From: Alphaproteobacteria bacterium
Lineage (GTDB): Bacteria; Pseudomonadota; Alphaproteobacteria; Sphingomonadales; Sphingomonadaceae
Length of the DNA: 5,662 nt
NCBI GenBank assembly: GCA_028293005.1
Contig: JAQGLH010000166.1
Location: forward strand, 1 to 5,662
Reading direction: 5' to 3'
This document shows positions 1-5,662 of the stretch, one piece after another (positions within the stretch are counted from its first letter, which is position 1; each line of letters starts with the position of its first letter). The notes beneath the pieces were generated by a model. That model saw nothing but the letters and a program-made list of their open reading frames with translations. It made no database searches and was not told where the DNA came from. Position numbers and translations under genes: made by a program.

Positions 1-230
1 CCGGCCGTAAAGCGAAGGAAACGGCGAAGCGAAACCGAGTCCTGGAAGGTGAAATCCGAATGCAGCCAGTAGCCGAGCGGGGTCGCGATGGCGAATGCGA
101 GGAAATTCATCGGCAGATAATGCGCGCCCAACCAGTCGCCGCCAATGATGACGACATTGTTCACCGCCGCGCAGATGGCGCCCACGACTACGTAGCGCGC
201 AGGACGCCAGCCAGTCAGGCGTGAAATCAC
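1..230 (-). CDS. GtrA-like membrane protein (partial, C-terminus beyond left edge)
   Basis: Read on the minus strand from a GTG at 230, the frame stays open to the window edge and gives 76 residues. The sequence shows a basic start (RLTGWRPARY), a first hydrophobic helix with a paired Asn (AAVNNVVII), a second hydrophobic stretch after HYLPMNFLAF, and the typical GtrA ending of the second helix, GYWLHSDFTF. This pattern (R-Y/F-x-x-V-G, N-F-L-A-F, aromatic-F-T-F before the third helix) matches the GtrA/DPMS-TM family, whose members are usually about 120-150 residues with four helices, so roughly half is missing. Family members are thought to help translocate undecaprenyl-phosphate-linked sugars across the inner membrane. 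The start is uncertain: the frame is open upstream to a stop at 354-356, and a TTG at 344 would add 38 residues of poor quality; GTG 230 has only a weak GGA upstream. It probably follows the glycosyltransferase at 458-1495 in the same transcript. Confidence 0.85.
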   Translation of the reverse strand, partial: MISRLTGWRPARYVVVGAICAAVNNVVIIGGDWLGAHYLPMNFLAFAIATPLGYWLHSDFTFQDSVSLRRFLRFTA

Positions 231-457
231 GGACGTTCCAGCAGCGAAAGAGTGCCTGGCCGAGGTCGGAGTCGGTCCCCGGCTCTGATCGCGCTCAATC
301 GTTGTGCGGAGAAATCGAACCTTTGCATGCGGGTCGGTCTGCAAGTGCCGGCGCTAGGCGTGGCGCCGCTTGCCCCGATTTCCGAACCACAGGCTTCGCT
401 GATGTGACGTCGGTAAGGCGAGAATATTCGGCGTATGACCAGCCCCAAAGCCATTGG
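231..457. other. Gap between the two minus-strand genes
   Basis: This 227-base stretch lies between the glycosyltransferase stop codon and the GTG of the GtrA-like gene. It holds a 75-codon minus-strand reading frame (ATG at 454, TGA at 227-229). Its position is tidy: it starts three bases after the upstream stop and its TGA overlaps the GTG start of the next gene. The product resembles nothing I recognise, has no membrane segment, and uses ATA, AGA and CGA codons that are scarce in the neighbours; about 60% of its third positions are G/C, lower than in adjacent genes. I see no convincing promoter or terminator. It is probably non-coding spacer or a degenerate remnant, but a small coupled gene cannot be excluded. 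Confidence 0.35.
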
Positions 458-1495
458 TTAGAAGGATCCTGTCAGCTTGGCGCGAAGCCGCGGCATCAGC
501 CGTTCAACGATGCGGGAATCCCGCATGTAACGGCGTAGCCCAAGGGGGCCAAGCGCCAGGAGGCTCCTGGCAGCGGGAACCAAGGCGCGCCATGCGCCCC
601 CGGACGCGGCAGCAAGCGCGCAATTGACCTTGATCGACGCGGTGCTCGCGCGCTCGACCTTGATGGCTATCGATTTGTCACCGGCGGGGAGGCGTGGGAG
701 GTGGCGGTCGAGAACGACGCGCATCTGTCGCTCGAAATCCTCGATGTTCCGGCTGCCGGTGACCGTCAGCGAATTGCCGTGGACCCGAAAAGCCGTCGTC
801 ACTTTTCGGTGATGATGCACCGGTCCCGATGCAGCAAGCTTGAGCCACACGTCCCAATCGCCCGTATACCAAAGCTCTTCGTCAAGCCCGCCGCAAGCCA
901 GCCAGGCATCCTTGCGATAAACCGGGGCAGGCGCCGAAATGAAATTCTGCACGAGCAAGCGCTCGACGAAACGTTTCGGATGTATCTCCCCTTCTTCCTT
1001 GAATGGGCACCGCCACACGCCGATCTGCCGCCCGCAACGGTCGACGATCGCGCTCGCCGCCAGATGCAACGCCGCGTCGGGAGCCGCATCGATCCATTGG
1101 CGGATCGCCGAGGCGCGTCCGGGAAGCCACAGGTCGTCCTGATGCAGCCAGCAGATGTGGTCTGCTCTGGCAATCGTCACACCATAATTGGTCTTCGACT
1201 GCCAAGAGCCCAACGGACTGTTTTCGAAAACGCGCATCGCAATACGGTCGGCGAAACGCCGCGCTATGTCCGCGCTGCTCGAGTCCGGGCTGCTGTCGAT
1301 GACCAGCAGCTCGATGCCATCGTCCGCCTGCTCCGCGAGCGAGGTGAGCGCAGCGTCGATCCAGCGCTCGCCACGATACACAGGCATGATCACCGTCAGC
1401 CATGGTGCGCCCCGATTGGCAGGTTCAAAATTCTGTGCGCTCAACAAGTCCGGCCTTCGTCGTCGAAAATAATGCGTTGTTTCGCGAAAGCGCAA
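458..1495 (-). CDS. Family 2 glycosyltransferase, soluble GT-A fold
   Basis: The product (up to 345 residues) is a cytoplasmic GT2 glycosyltransferase that should transfer a sugar from a nucleotide-sugar donor. The N-terminal beta strand and nucleotide-binding start are visible as LTVIMPVYRGE (33-43), followed by ELLVIDSSPDSS (62-73), where most relatives have VDDGS. The metal/donor motif is the DXD-like HQDDLW (118-123). The acceptor-side region shows GGLDEELWYTGDWDVWLKLA (202-221), the usual G-G-hydrophobic-D-E and D-W-D/E-hydrophobic-W pattern, and FRVHGNSLT (236-244) closes the catalytic domain. No membrane helix is seen. There is no ATG before residue 37. TTG at 1495 gives the longest form, but TTG at 1447 has a better ribosome site (GAAGG, six bases before the codon) and would give 329 residues. 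Donor and acceptor are unknown; the neighbours point to an envelope glycan. It probably heads a short transcript leading into the GtrA-like gene. Confidence 0.9.
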   Translation of the reverse strand: MRFRETTHYFRRRRPDLLSAQNFEPANRGAPWLTVIMPVYRGERWIDAALTSLAEQADDGIELLVIDSSPDSSSADIARRFADRIAMRVFENSPLGSWQSKTNYGVTIARADHICWLHQDDLWLPGRASAIRQWIDAAPDAALHLAASAIVDRCGRQIGVWRCPFKEEGEIHPKRFVERLLVQNFISAPAPVYRKDAWLACGGLDEELWYTGDWDVWLKLAASGPVHHHRKVTTAFRVHGNSLTVTGSRNIEDFERQMRVVLDRHLPRLPAGDKSIAIKVERASTASIKVNCALAAASGGAWRALVPAARSLLALGPLGLRRYMRDSRIVERLMPRLRAKLTGSF

Positions 1496-1585
1496 CGGCC
1501 CCGGTTGCGATGTCGAAGAAGATCCACCGTCATGCTCTAGCCCGAGCCGAGGTTGGACGCCACCCTAGAAGGCTTGATTAACCTC

Positions 1586-1607
1586 TCCCGTTCAAGGGGT
1601 AACGGGA
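1586..1607. other. Small inverted repeat / stem-loop
   Basis: TCCCGTT (1586-1592) and AACGGGA (1601-1607) form a perfect 7-base-pair stem around an 8-base loop. It is flanked by the weaker pair GGCTT (1571-1575) and AAGCC (1613-1617). There is no run of T after it on either strand, so it does not look like an intrinsic terminator. It lies upstream of the minus-strand glycosyltransferase and would be in the leader of a transcript starting near 1620. It could be a protein-binding site, a leader hairpin or chance. Confidence 0.4.
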
Positions 1608-1621
1608 AGCTTAAGCCGTGG

Positions 1622-1651
1622 AATATGGCTTCTGCGGTGTTTGACGGTTAA
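1622..1651 (-). promoter_or_regulatory. Possible promoter for the minus-strand genes
   Basis: Read on the minus strand, TTAACC (1651-1646) and CATATT (1627-1622) are separated by 18 bases and each match four of six positions of the sigma-70-type consensus. The -35-like element lies within the palindrome at 1642-1657. The matches are weak and alphaproteobacterial promoters are often degenerate, so this is only a candidate. Confidence 0.2.
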
Positions 1652-1667
1652 CCGTCACTGATCTAAG
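1641..1667 (+). promoter_or_regulatory. Possible promoter for the plus-strand operon
   Basis: TTGACG (1641-1646) matches five of six bases of the -35 consensus, and TCTAAG (1662-1667) matches four of six of the -10 consensus with a short 15-base spacer. It would give a leader of about 75 bases before the ATG at 1749. The -35 element overlaps the left arm of the palindrome, so a protein bound there would be expected to block or modulate initiation. The short spacer keeps confidence low. Confidence 0.3.
1642..1657. promoter_or_regulatory. Perfect 16-base palindrome, candidate operator
   Basis: TGACGGTTAACCGTCA is identical to its own reverse complement over all 16 bases, and the symmetry stops cleanly on both sides (T at 1641, C at 1658). 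Uninterrupted palindromes of this length between divergent promoters are typical binding sites for dimeric transcription factors. It overlaps the -35-like elements of candidate promoters in both directions, which would suit shared control of both gene groups. No regulator gene is visible in the window, and I cannot name the factor. Confidence 0.5.
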
Positions 1668-1748
1668 TCCGCCGGGCGCCATAAACGGGCGCGCTTGAGG
1701 CATATGCGGCGACGGCCGTACGGAAGATGCATCCAGAGAGAGTGTCAG

Positions 1749-2984
1749 ATGGTCGACGTTAGCATCGTTATTCCGTGCCTCAACGAGGCATTGTGCCTCG
1801 CCCATTGCATCGACAACGCGAAGACAGCGCTAGCCGAGATCGACCGGCGGTTCGGGCTGTCCGGCGAGATCGTCATTGCCGACAACGGAAGCACCGACGG
1901 GAGCCAGCAGATCGCGCGCGATCACGGCGCGCGTGTCGTCGCCGTCCCGCAGCGCGGTTATGGCGCCGCCTTGATCGGCGGCTTTTCCGAGGCTTACGGC
2001 CGGTACCTGGTCATGGGTGATGCTGACGGCTCCTATGATTTCATCGATGCGGTTCCGATGGTCGGCCGCCTTATCGATGGCGCCGATCTGTGCATGGGGT
2101 CACGCTTCCTCGGCGAGATCAAGCCCGGCGCCATGCCCTGGAAGAACCGCTATATCGGCAACCCCGTTCTGTCAGGCATATTGCGGCTGCTCTTCCGGAC
2201 CCACGTGCACGACGCGCATTGCGGCATTCGCGCGCTGACCAAGGATTGTTTCAAGCATCTTCGGCTGTCCGGGTCCGGTATGGAATTCGCAAGCGAGATG
2301 GTGATCAAGGCGGCGCTGCTCAAAGTGCGGATCGATGAGACGCCGGCGACGCTTTATCCCGATCTTCGCGACCGCCCGCCGCACCTTCGACCCTGGCGTG
2401 ATGGCTGGCGCCATTTGAGATATCTGCTGATGCTGAGCCCGACATGGGTCTTCGCTATTCCGGCTGCGATCGCGATCGTGCTCGGCCTTGCAATCCTGAT
2501 GATGGCAGGGCTTCATTTCTTTGGAGTCAGCCCGATCGAAAACTTCGGGACAAGCTGGACGATCTTTGCCGGCGCGCTGCTCGGCGTCGGCCATACGGCC
2601 GCCCTGCTCGCCGCAGCCAGCCACCTCTACGGTATACGCGAGGCCTATCGCGTGCCTAGTCCGCTGGCTCGACGCGTCGATCGTGCGATTACGCTTGAAA
2701 CGATGCTGTTAGCCGGCGCTATCGCCGTCGGTGCGGGCGTGGCGCTGCTCACAGCGGTTGCAGTCTACTGGTCTTCAACGGGCTTCGATCAGCTCGCAAA
2801 TATCTTTCCGGTGGTCACCGGCACGGCGCTCGTCGTGCTCGGCAGCCAGAATATCCTCGGCGGCTTCCTGCTTGCCATTGCGGGGGGCAACGAGGCCGCC
2901 TTCTTCCAGGATATGCCTGCCGCTGCGCGTCCCGGCGCTCCCGACGAGCAGCGGACCGAGGCGGATCGCGCCCGTGCCGCCTAG
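1749..2984 (+). CDS. Polyprenyl-phosphate hexose synthase-like GT2 with C-terminal membrane domain
   Basis: The 411-residue product joins an N-terminal GT2 (DPM1/dolichol-phosphate-glucose-synthase-like) catalytic domain to a membrane domain. The catalytic part shows SIVIPCLNE (5-13), IADNGSTDGS (43-52), the metal-binding DADGSYD (91-97), GSRF (117-120) and DAHCGIRALTKD (155-166). A juxtamembrane segment RPPHLRPWRDGWRHLRYLL (209-227) precedes about four hydrophobic helices near 230-256, 270-292, 316-338 and 350-376, then a charged hydrophilic tail. Enzymes of this type transfer a hexose from a nucleotide sugar to a polyprenyl phosphate at the cytoplasmic face of the inner membrane. The start is ATG 1749 because it has a purine-rich ribosome site (AGAGAGAG, 1735-1742, six bases away) and begins exactly at the conserved strand; the frame extends to TTG 1695 but adds only basic, unconserved residues. 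It is the first gene of the plus-strand operon. Sugar specificity and lipid acceptor are inferred, not visible. Confidence 0.88.
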   Translation: MVDVSIVIPCLNEALCLAHCIDNAKTALAEIDRRFGLSGEIVIADNGSTDGSQQIARDHGARVVAVPQRGYGAALIGGFSEAYGRYLVMGDADGSYDFIDAVPMVGRLIDGADLCMGSRFLGEIKPGAMPWKNRYIGNPVLSGILRLLFRTHVHDAHCGIRALTKDCFKHLRLSGSGMEFASEMVIKAALLKVRIDETPATLYPDLRDRPPHLRPWRDGWRHLRYLLMLSPTWVFAIPAAIAIVLGLAILMMAGLHFFGVSPIENFGTSWTIFAGALLGVGHTAALLAAASHLYGIREAYRVPSPLARRVDRAITLETMLLAGAIAVGAGVALLTAVAVYWSSTGFDQLANIFPVVTGTALVVLGSQNILGGFLLAIAGGNEAAFFQDMPAAARPGAPDEQRTEADRARAA

Positions 2985-3049
2985 CGGGCGGTCGATGTGG
3001 CGCCTTGTCGCCATCGCCGCACTGGAAAAGCTTGGCCTATCCTGAAGTG

Positions 3050-4861
3050 ATGCGTCTCATCCGCCAGGCATGTGATCGGTTCACCGATCGGGCCAATTTC
3101 CTTGCCGCGTCAACTCTGCTTGTGATTGCGGCATTGGTCTTGCTGAGCGCGCTCGTCGCGGGATTGTATTTCCACCTGGAAAGCGACTCCATCTACACGC
3201 GGTGGGGCCTGTCGCATCATTTCGCTCATCAGGATCTGCTCGGCGTCCCGGTGGTGCTCGGCGCGCTGGGCGCATTGCTGGCATCCCGCTCCGATGTGCT
3301 GCCGCGGCCGATGCCCGATCCGCGCTCCTGGATTGTGCCGTTGGCAGCGGCCGTCCTGGTCCTCTGCTATGCCGGCACCTTTGTGGTTTTTCACAATTAC
3401 GGCCTCTCGCTCGACGAGTTCATGGCTGGTTTCGATGCACGGATCTTCGGCGAGGGGACGTTGTTCGCGCGTCTTCCCGCCGAATGGCGAACCCATTCCG
3501 ATGCGTTGCAGCCGCTGTTCGTGCTCAAGGTCCCGGGGGACGTCGCCTGGTCCTCCTCCTATCTTCCGGGCAACGCCGCGATCCGAGCTTTGTTCGAAGC
3601 GATCGGAGACGGCGCGCTCGCATCGCCTGCGCTCGCGGGCGTCGCAGTGGTCCTGGTCTATCTCGTGGCGCGCAAGCTCGCTCCGAAAGACGGCGAATTC
3701 GCGTGCGTGGCGGTCCTGCTGTTCGCCACGTCGAGCCAGTTCCTCATCACCGCCATGACTCCCTATTCGATGACCGCCCATCTCGCGTTCAATCTCGCGT
3801 GGCTGTGGCTGATGCTGCACGACCGCCCGTGGAGTCGCGCCGCCGCCTTGGCCGTGTCGTTTGTCGCCTGCGGCCTTCACCAGATGGTCTTCCACCCATT
3901 GTTCGTCGCCCCGTTCTTGATCTGGATGTGGGCGACCGGGCAGCGACGCCTGGCGCTTTTCTATTCCGCCGCCATCGCAGCGTTCGCGCTGTTCTGGATC
4001 GTCTATTGGCAACTGGCGATCGCCTGGGCGTTGCCGGATGCACCAGATGCAGCCCACCTCGGCGGCACATTCCTTGCGGAACGCGCCGTGACGATGGTCT
4101 ACGAGGCGATGCAGATCGGGACGCTTATCCTGATCGTCGAAAATCTGCTTCGTTTCATGACCTGGCAAAATCCCCTGGCGCTCGTTTTGGTCGCTGCGGC
4201 GTTCCTGACGATCAGGCGGCAGCCGACAATTGCGCAGGCATTGCTCGGCGGCATTGTCCTGATGTTCGCAGCGATATTCGTGCTGATGCCGTATCAGGGC
4301 CATGGCTGGGGCTACCGGTATTTACATGGTTTGCTTGGCAGCTTCGCGCTGGCGGCAGCATTCGGCTGGCGGACGATCGTGAACGAGGCGCCCGAACTGA
4401 GGCGCCGGCTACAAGTCGGATTGGGGATCGCGATCCTGGCATCGATGGCCGTCCTCCTGCCGCTTCGCGCCTATCAGGCCCATCATTTCGCGACGCCCTA
4501 CGCGACGGCGAGCGCGAATATCGCGCACATCGATGCCGATGTCGTGATCCTCGACAGCGGTGATCGATGGTACGGCGGCGATCTTGTGCGCAACGATCCC
4601 TTCCTTCGCCGGCGGCCGATCATCCTGCTCGATCAAACCCTGAAGCCGGGGGCGGCGCAAAGCTTGTGCCGTCGTTATCGCGTCAAGGTGATCAGCGATT
4701 CGAGCCCCGAGTTCGGGCAAATCCGCAGGATGACGATGACCGATGCGGCGCTCGTCAAAAAAGCGCAGCGACTGCAGAGATTGCGCATCGCCGGCTGCGG
4801 CGATAGTTCTGTGCAAGATTTGCGGACGCCGCCCCTCAAACCCACGGATGGCTCGGATTGA
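3050..4861 (+). CDS. Polytopic membrane protein, probable GT-C type glycosyltransferase
   Basis: The 603-residue product has roughly 11-13 hydrophobic segments (for example near 17-40, 62-80, 94-115, 190-207, 217-257, 262-295, 300-325, 374-388, 395-413, 421-440 and 453-472) and a hydrophilic C-terminal part of about 130 residues. After the third segment a polar loop contains YGLSLDEFMAGFDARIF (117-133); an acidic pair in the first large outer loop is the catalytic signature of GT-C transferases of the PMT/ArnT type, which use polyprenyl-linked sugars. A conserved-looking HGWGYRYLHGLLGS lies at 418-431. I do not recognise the exact family, so the assignment rests on topology, the DE motif and context. 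The ATG at 3050 is chosen because hydrophobic sequence follows soon after; GTG 3047 directly precedes it and TTG 3005 would add 15 residues, none with a good ribosome site. It follows the previous gene by 65 bases; a short GC-only inverted repeat (2977-2981/2987-2991) at that stop lacks a T-run. Confidence 0.75.
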   Translation: MRLIRQACDRFTDRANFLAASTLLVIAALVLLSALVAGLYFHLESDSIYTRWGLSHHFAHQDLLGVPVVLGALGALLASRSDVLPRPMPDPRSWIVPLAAAVLVLCYAGTFVVFHNYGLSLDEFMAGFDARIFGEGTLFARLPAEWRTHSDALQPLFVLKVPGDVAWSSSYLPGNAAIRALFEAIGDGALASPALAGVAVVLVYLVARKLAPKDGEFACVAVLLFATSSQFLITAMTPYSMTAHLAFNLAWLWLMLHDRPWSRAAALAVSFVACGLHQMVFHPLFVAPFLIWMWATGQRRLALFYSAAIAAFALFWIVYWQLAIAWALPDAPDAAHLGGTFLAERAVTMVYEAMQIGTLILIVENLLRFMTWQNPLALVLVAAAFLTIRRQPTIAQALLGGIVLMFAAIFVLMPYQGHGWGYRYLHGLLGSFALAAAFGWRTIVNEAPELRRRLQVGLGIAILASMAVLLPLRAYQAHHFATPYATASANIAHIDADVVILDSGDRWYGGDLVRNDPFLRRRPIILLDQTLKPGAAQSLCRRYRVKVISDSSPEFGQIRRMTMTDAALVKKAQRLQRLRIAGCGDSSVQDLRTPPLKPTDGSD

Positions 4862-4898
4862 ACCGGGTCCGTCCGAACGCTTGTCACAAGGTTCAAAG

Positions 4899-5662
4899 AT
4901 GAGGCCAGGTTCGCCAATGCTCTCGGTGATCGTTCCCTGCTTCAACGAGGAGGACGTGATCCGGCACACGCATCAGCGGCTCGAAGAGGCGTTGCGCGCG
5001 ATAACCCCCGACTTCGAGATCATCTATGTCGACGACGGCAGCCGCGACACGACGGCCGATCTGCTTCATGCGATCCAGCGGGAGAACAATGAAGTCCGCA
5101 TTCTGCGCCTGTCGCGAAACTTCGGTCACCAAGTCGCGGTCAGCGCCGGCCTCGAATATGCGGTTGGTGAAGCGGTCGTCCTGATCGATGCCGACCTGCA
5201 GGACCCGCCCGAGGTTATCGCCGCCATGGTCGAGAAGTGGCGCCAGGGATATCACGTCGTCTACGGCCAACGTCTTGAACGCGCCGGGGAAAGCCATTTC
5301 AAGCTGTGGACCGCACGAAGCTTCTACCGGCTGATCAACCGCCTTTCAGAAGTGCCGATACCGCTCGACACGGGCGATTTCCGCCTGATGGACCGCAAGG
5401 CGGTCGATGCGCTGCTCAGGATGCGCGAGAAGCATCGACTGTTGAGGGCGATGACGAGCTGGGTCGGATTCCGTCAGATCGCGGTTCCCTACAGCCGCTC
5501 CGAGCGCTTCGCGGGCACTTCCAAATATCCGCTGCGCAAGATGCTGGCGCTTGCGCTCGACGGCATCATCTCGTTCTCGGCGGTCCCGCTGAAAATCGTC
5601 ACGACGGTCGGCCTGATGTTTTCGGCCTTGTCGGTGCTCGGCATCATCTACGCCGTCGTGCA
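4899..5662 (+). CDS. GtrB/DPM1-like polyprenyl-phosphate glycosyltransferase (partial, C-terminus beyond right edge)
   Basis: The first 254 residues are present and the frame is open to the edge. Clear family marks run in order: LSVIVPCFNEE (8-18), IIYVDDGSRD (41-50), LSRNFGHQVAVSAGL (71-85), the metal-binding IDADLQDPPE (96-105), VVYGQRLERAGES (120-132), DTGDFRLMDRKAVDAL (157-172), the SWVGF segment (187-191), RFAGTSKYPLRKM (203-215) and a first membrane helix from about 232. This is the bactoprenol glucosyltransferase (GtrB) branch, usually about 310-330 residues with two C-terminal helices, so roughly 60-75 residues are missing. Such enzymes make undecaprenyl-phosphate-hexose from a nucleotide sugar at the cytoplasmic membrane face. 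ATG 4899 is preferred for AAGG seven bases upstream (4888-4891); an in-frame ATG at 4917 is the alternative. It begins 37 bases after the GT-C-like gene, implying one transcript. The product could supply that gene's lipid-linked donor, but glucose itself is not shown. Confidence 0.92.
   Translation, partial: MRPGSPMLSVIVPCFNEEDVIRHTHQRLEEALRAITPDFEIIYVDDGSRDTTADLLHAIQRENNEVRILRLSRNFGHQVAVSAGLEYAVGEAVVLIDADLQDPPEVIAAMVEKWRQGYHVVYGQRLERAGESHFKLWTARSFYRLINRLSEVPIPLDTGDFRLMDRKAVDALLRMREKHRLLRAMTSWVGFRQIAVPYSRSERFAGTSKYPLRKMLALALDGIISFSAVPLKIVTTVGLMFSALSVLGIIYAVV

Larger units (their letters stand above)
1496..1748. promoter_or_regulatory. Divergent intergenic control region
   Basis: This region of about 250 bases separates two diverging gene groups, so it should hold promoters for both. 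The middle part (about 1570-1665) is visibly richer in A/T than the flanking genes, which fits a promoter. It contains a stem-loop at 1586-1607, a perfect palindrome at 1642-1657, and repeated GGCTT/AAGCC words at 1571-1575, 1613-1617 and 1627-1631 that could pair in alternative ways. A 30-codon ATG frame on the minus strand (1441-1533) overlaps the glycosyltransferase start out of frame. The plus-strand frame stays open upstream to a TTG at 1695, but those 18 residues look like leader sequence rather than protein. Confidence 0.6.

Noticed and set aside
221..538. 105-codon plus-strand frame across the gap and the glycosyltransferase 3' end
   Set aside because: It overlaps the end of a real gene in antisense and the GtrA-like start, with no domain or ribosome-site support.
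701..1540. 279-codon plus-strand frame antisense to the soluble glycosyltransferase
   Set aside because: The product has no recognisable motif and mirrors a well-supported GT2 gene on the other strand.
1578..1651. CtrA-type TTAA-N7-TTAA site, because several TTAA words occur in the divergent region
   Set aside because: The TTAA words start at 1578, 1611 and 1648, spacings of 33 and 37 rather than 11, so the motif is not present.
2467..2478. 12-base palindrome CGATCGCGATCG
   Set aside because: It lies inside a coding region, encodes ordinary alternating Ala/Ile membrane residues, and similar GATCGCGATC words recur in the window (for example near 4426), so codon bias explains it.
2977..2991. 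CCGCC/GGCGG inverted repeat at the end of the first plus-strand gene as a terminator
   Set aside because: The stem is only 5 bp and no T-run follows; the next gene begins 65 bases later, consistent with read-through in an operon.
3110..4303. 397-codon minus-strand frame antisense to the GT-C-like gene
   Set aside because: Its product is rich in Arg, Gln, Asp, Glu and His with no domain pattern, as expected of an antisense shadow in high-GC DNA; the plus-strand frame encodes a coherent membrane protein.
3202..4563. 453-codon plus-strand frame inside the GT-C-like gene
   Set aside because: An arginine/proline-rich out-of-frame shadow without hydrophobic organisation; the overlapping frame has clear membrane helices and motifs.

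Overview
The window is a high-GC bacterial segment (roughly 60-65% G+C by eye, strong G/C preference at third codon positions). Its proteins read like those of an alphaproteobacterium, possibly a sphingomonad; that placement is an impression from protein style and codon use, not the result of a search. Every gene with good support belongs to surface-glycan or lipid-linked sugar chemistry. No RNA gene, mobile element, CRISPR array or phage gene is visible.

Layout. Two genes lie on the minus strand in the left part: a GtrA-like small membrane protein cut by the left edge (1-230) and a soluble family-2 glycosyltransferase (458-1495). Three genes lie on the plus strand to the right: a polyprenyl-phosphate-hexose-synthase-like family-2 glycosyltransferase with four C-terminal membrane helices (1749-2984), a 603-residue polytopic membrane protein that looks like a GT-C transferase (3050-4861), and a GtrB/DPM1-like family-2 glycosyltransferase cut by the right edge (4899 onward). 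The plus-strand genes are separated by only 65 and 37 bases, with no convincing terminator, so they look like one operon. The two groups diverge from an intergenic region (1496-1748) that holds a perfect 16-base palindrome overlapping a possible promoter, and a small stem-loop.

How the parts may work together (inference). GtrB-type enzymes load a hexose from a nucleotide sugar onto undecaprenyl phosphate at the cytoplasmic face, GtrA-type proteins are thought to help move the lipid-linked sugar across the membrane, and GT-C integral membrane transferases use such lipid-linked sugars outside the membrane. All three roles are represented, together with a second candidate lipid-phosphate sugar synthase and a soluble glycosyltransferase. 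The locus therefore resembles a dispersed gtrABC-like system for decorating O-antigen, exopolysaccharide or another envelope glycan. Sugar, acceptor and actual products cannot be read from this sequence.
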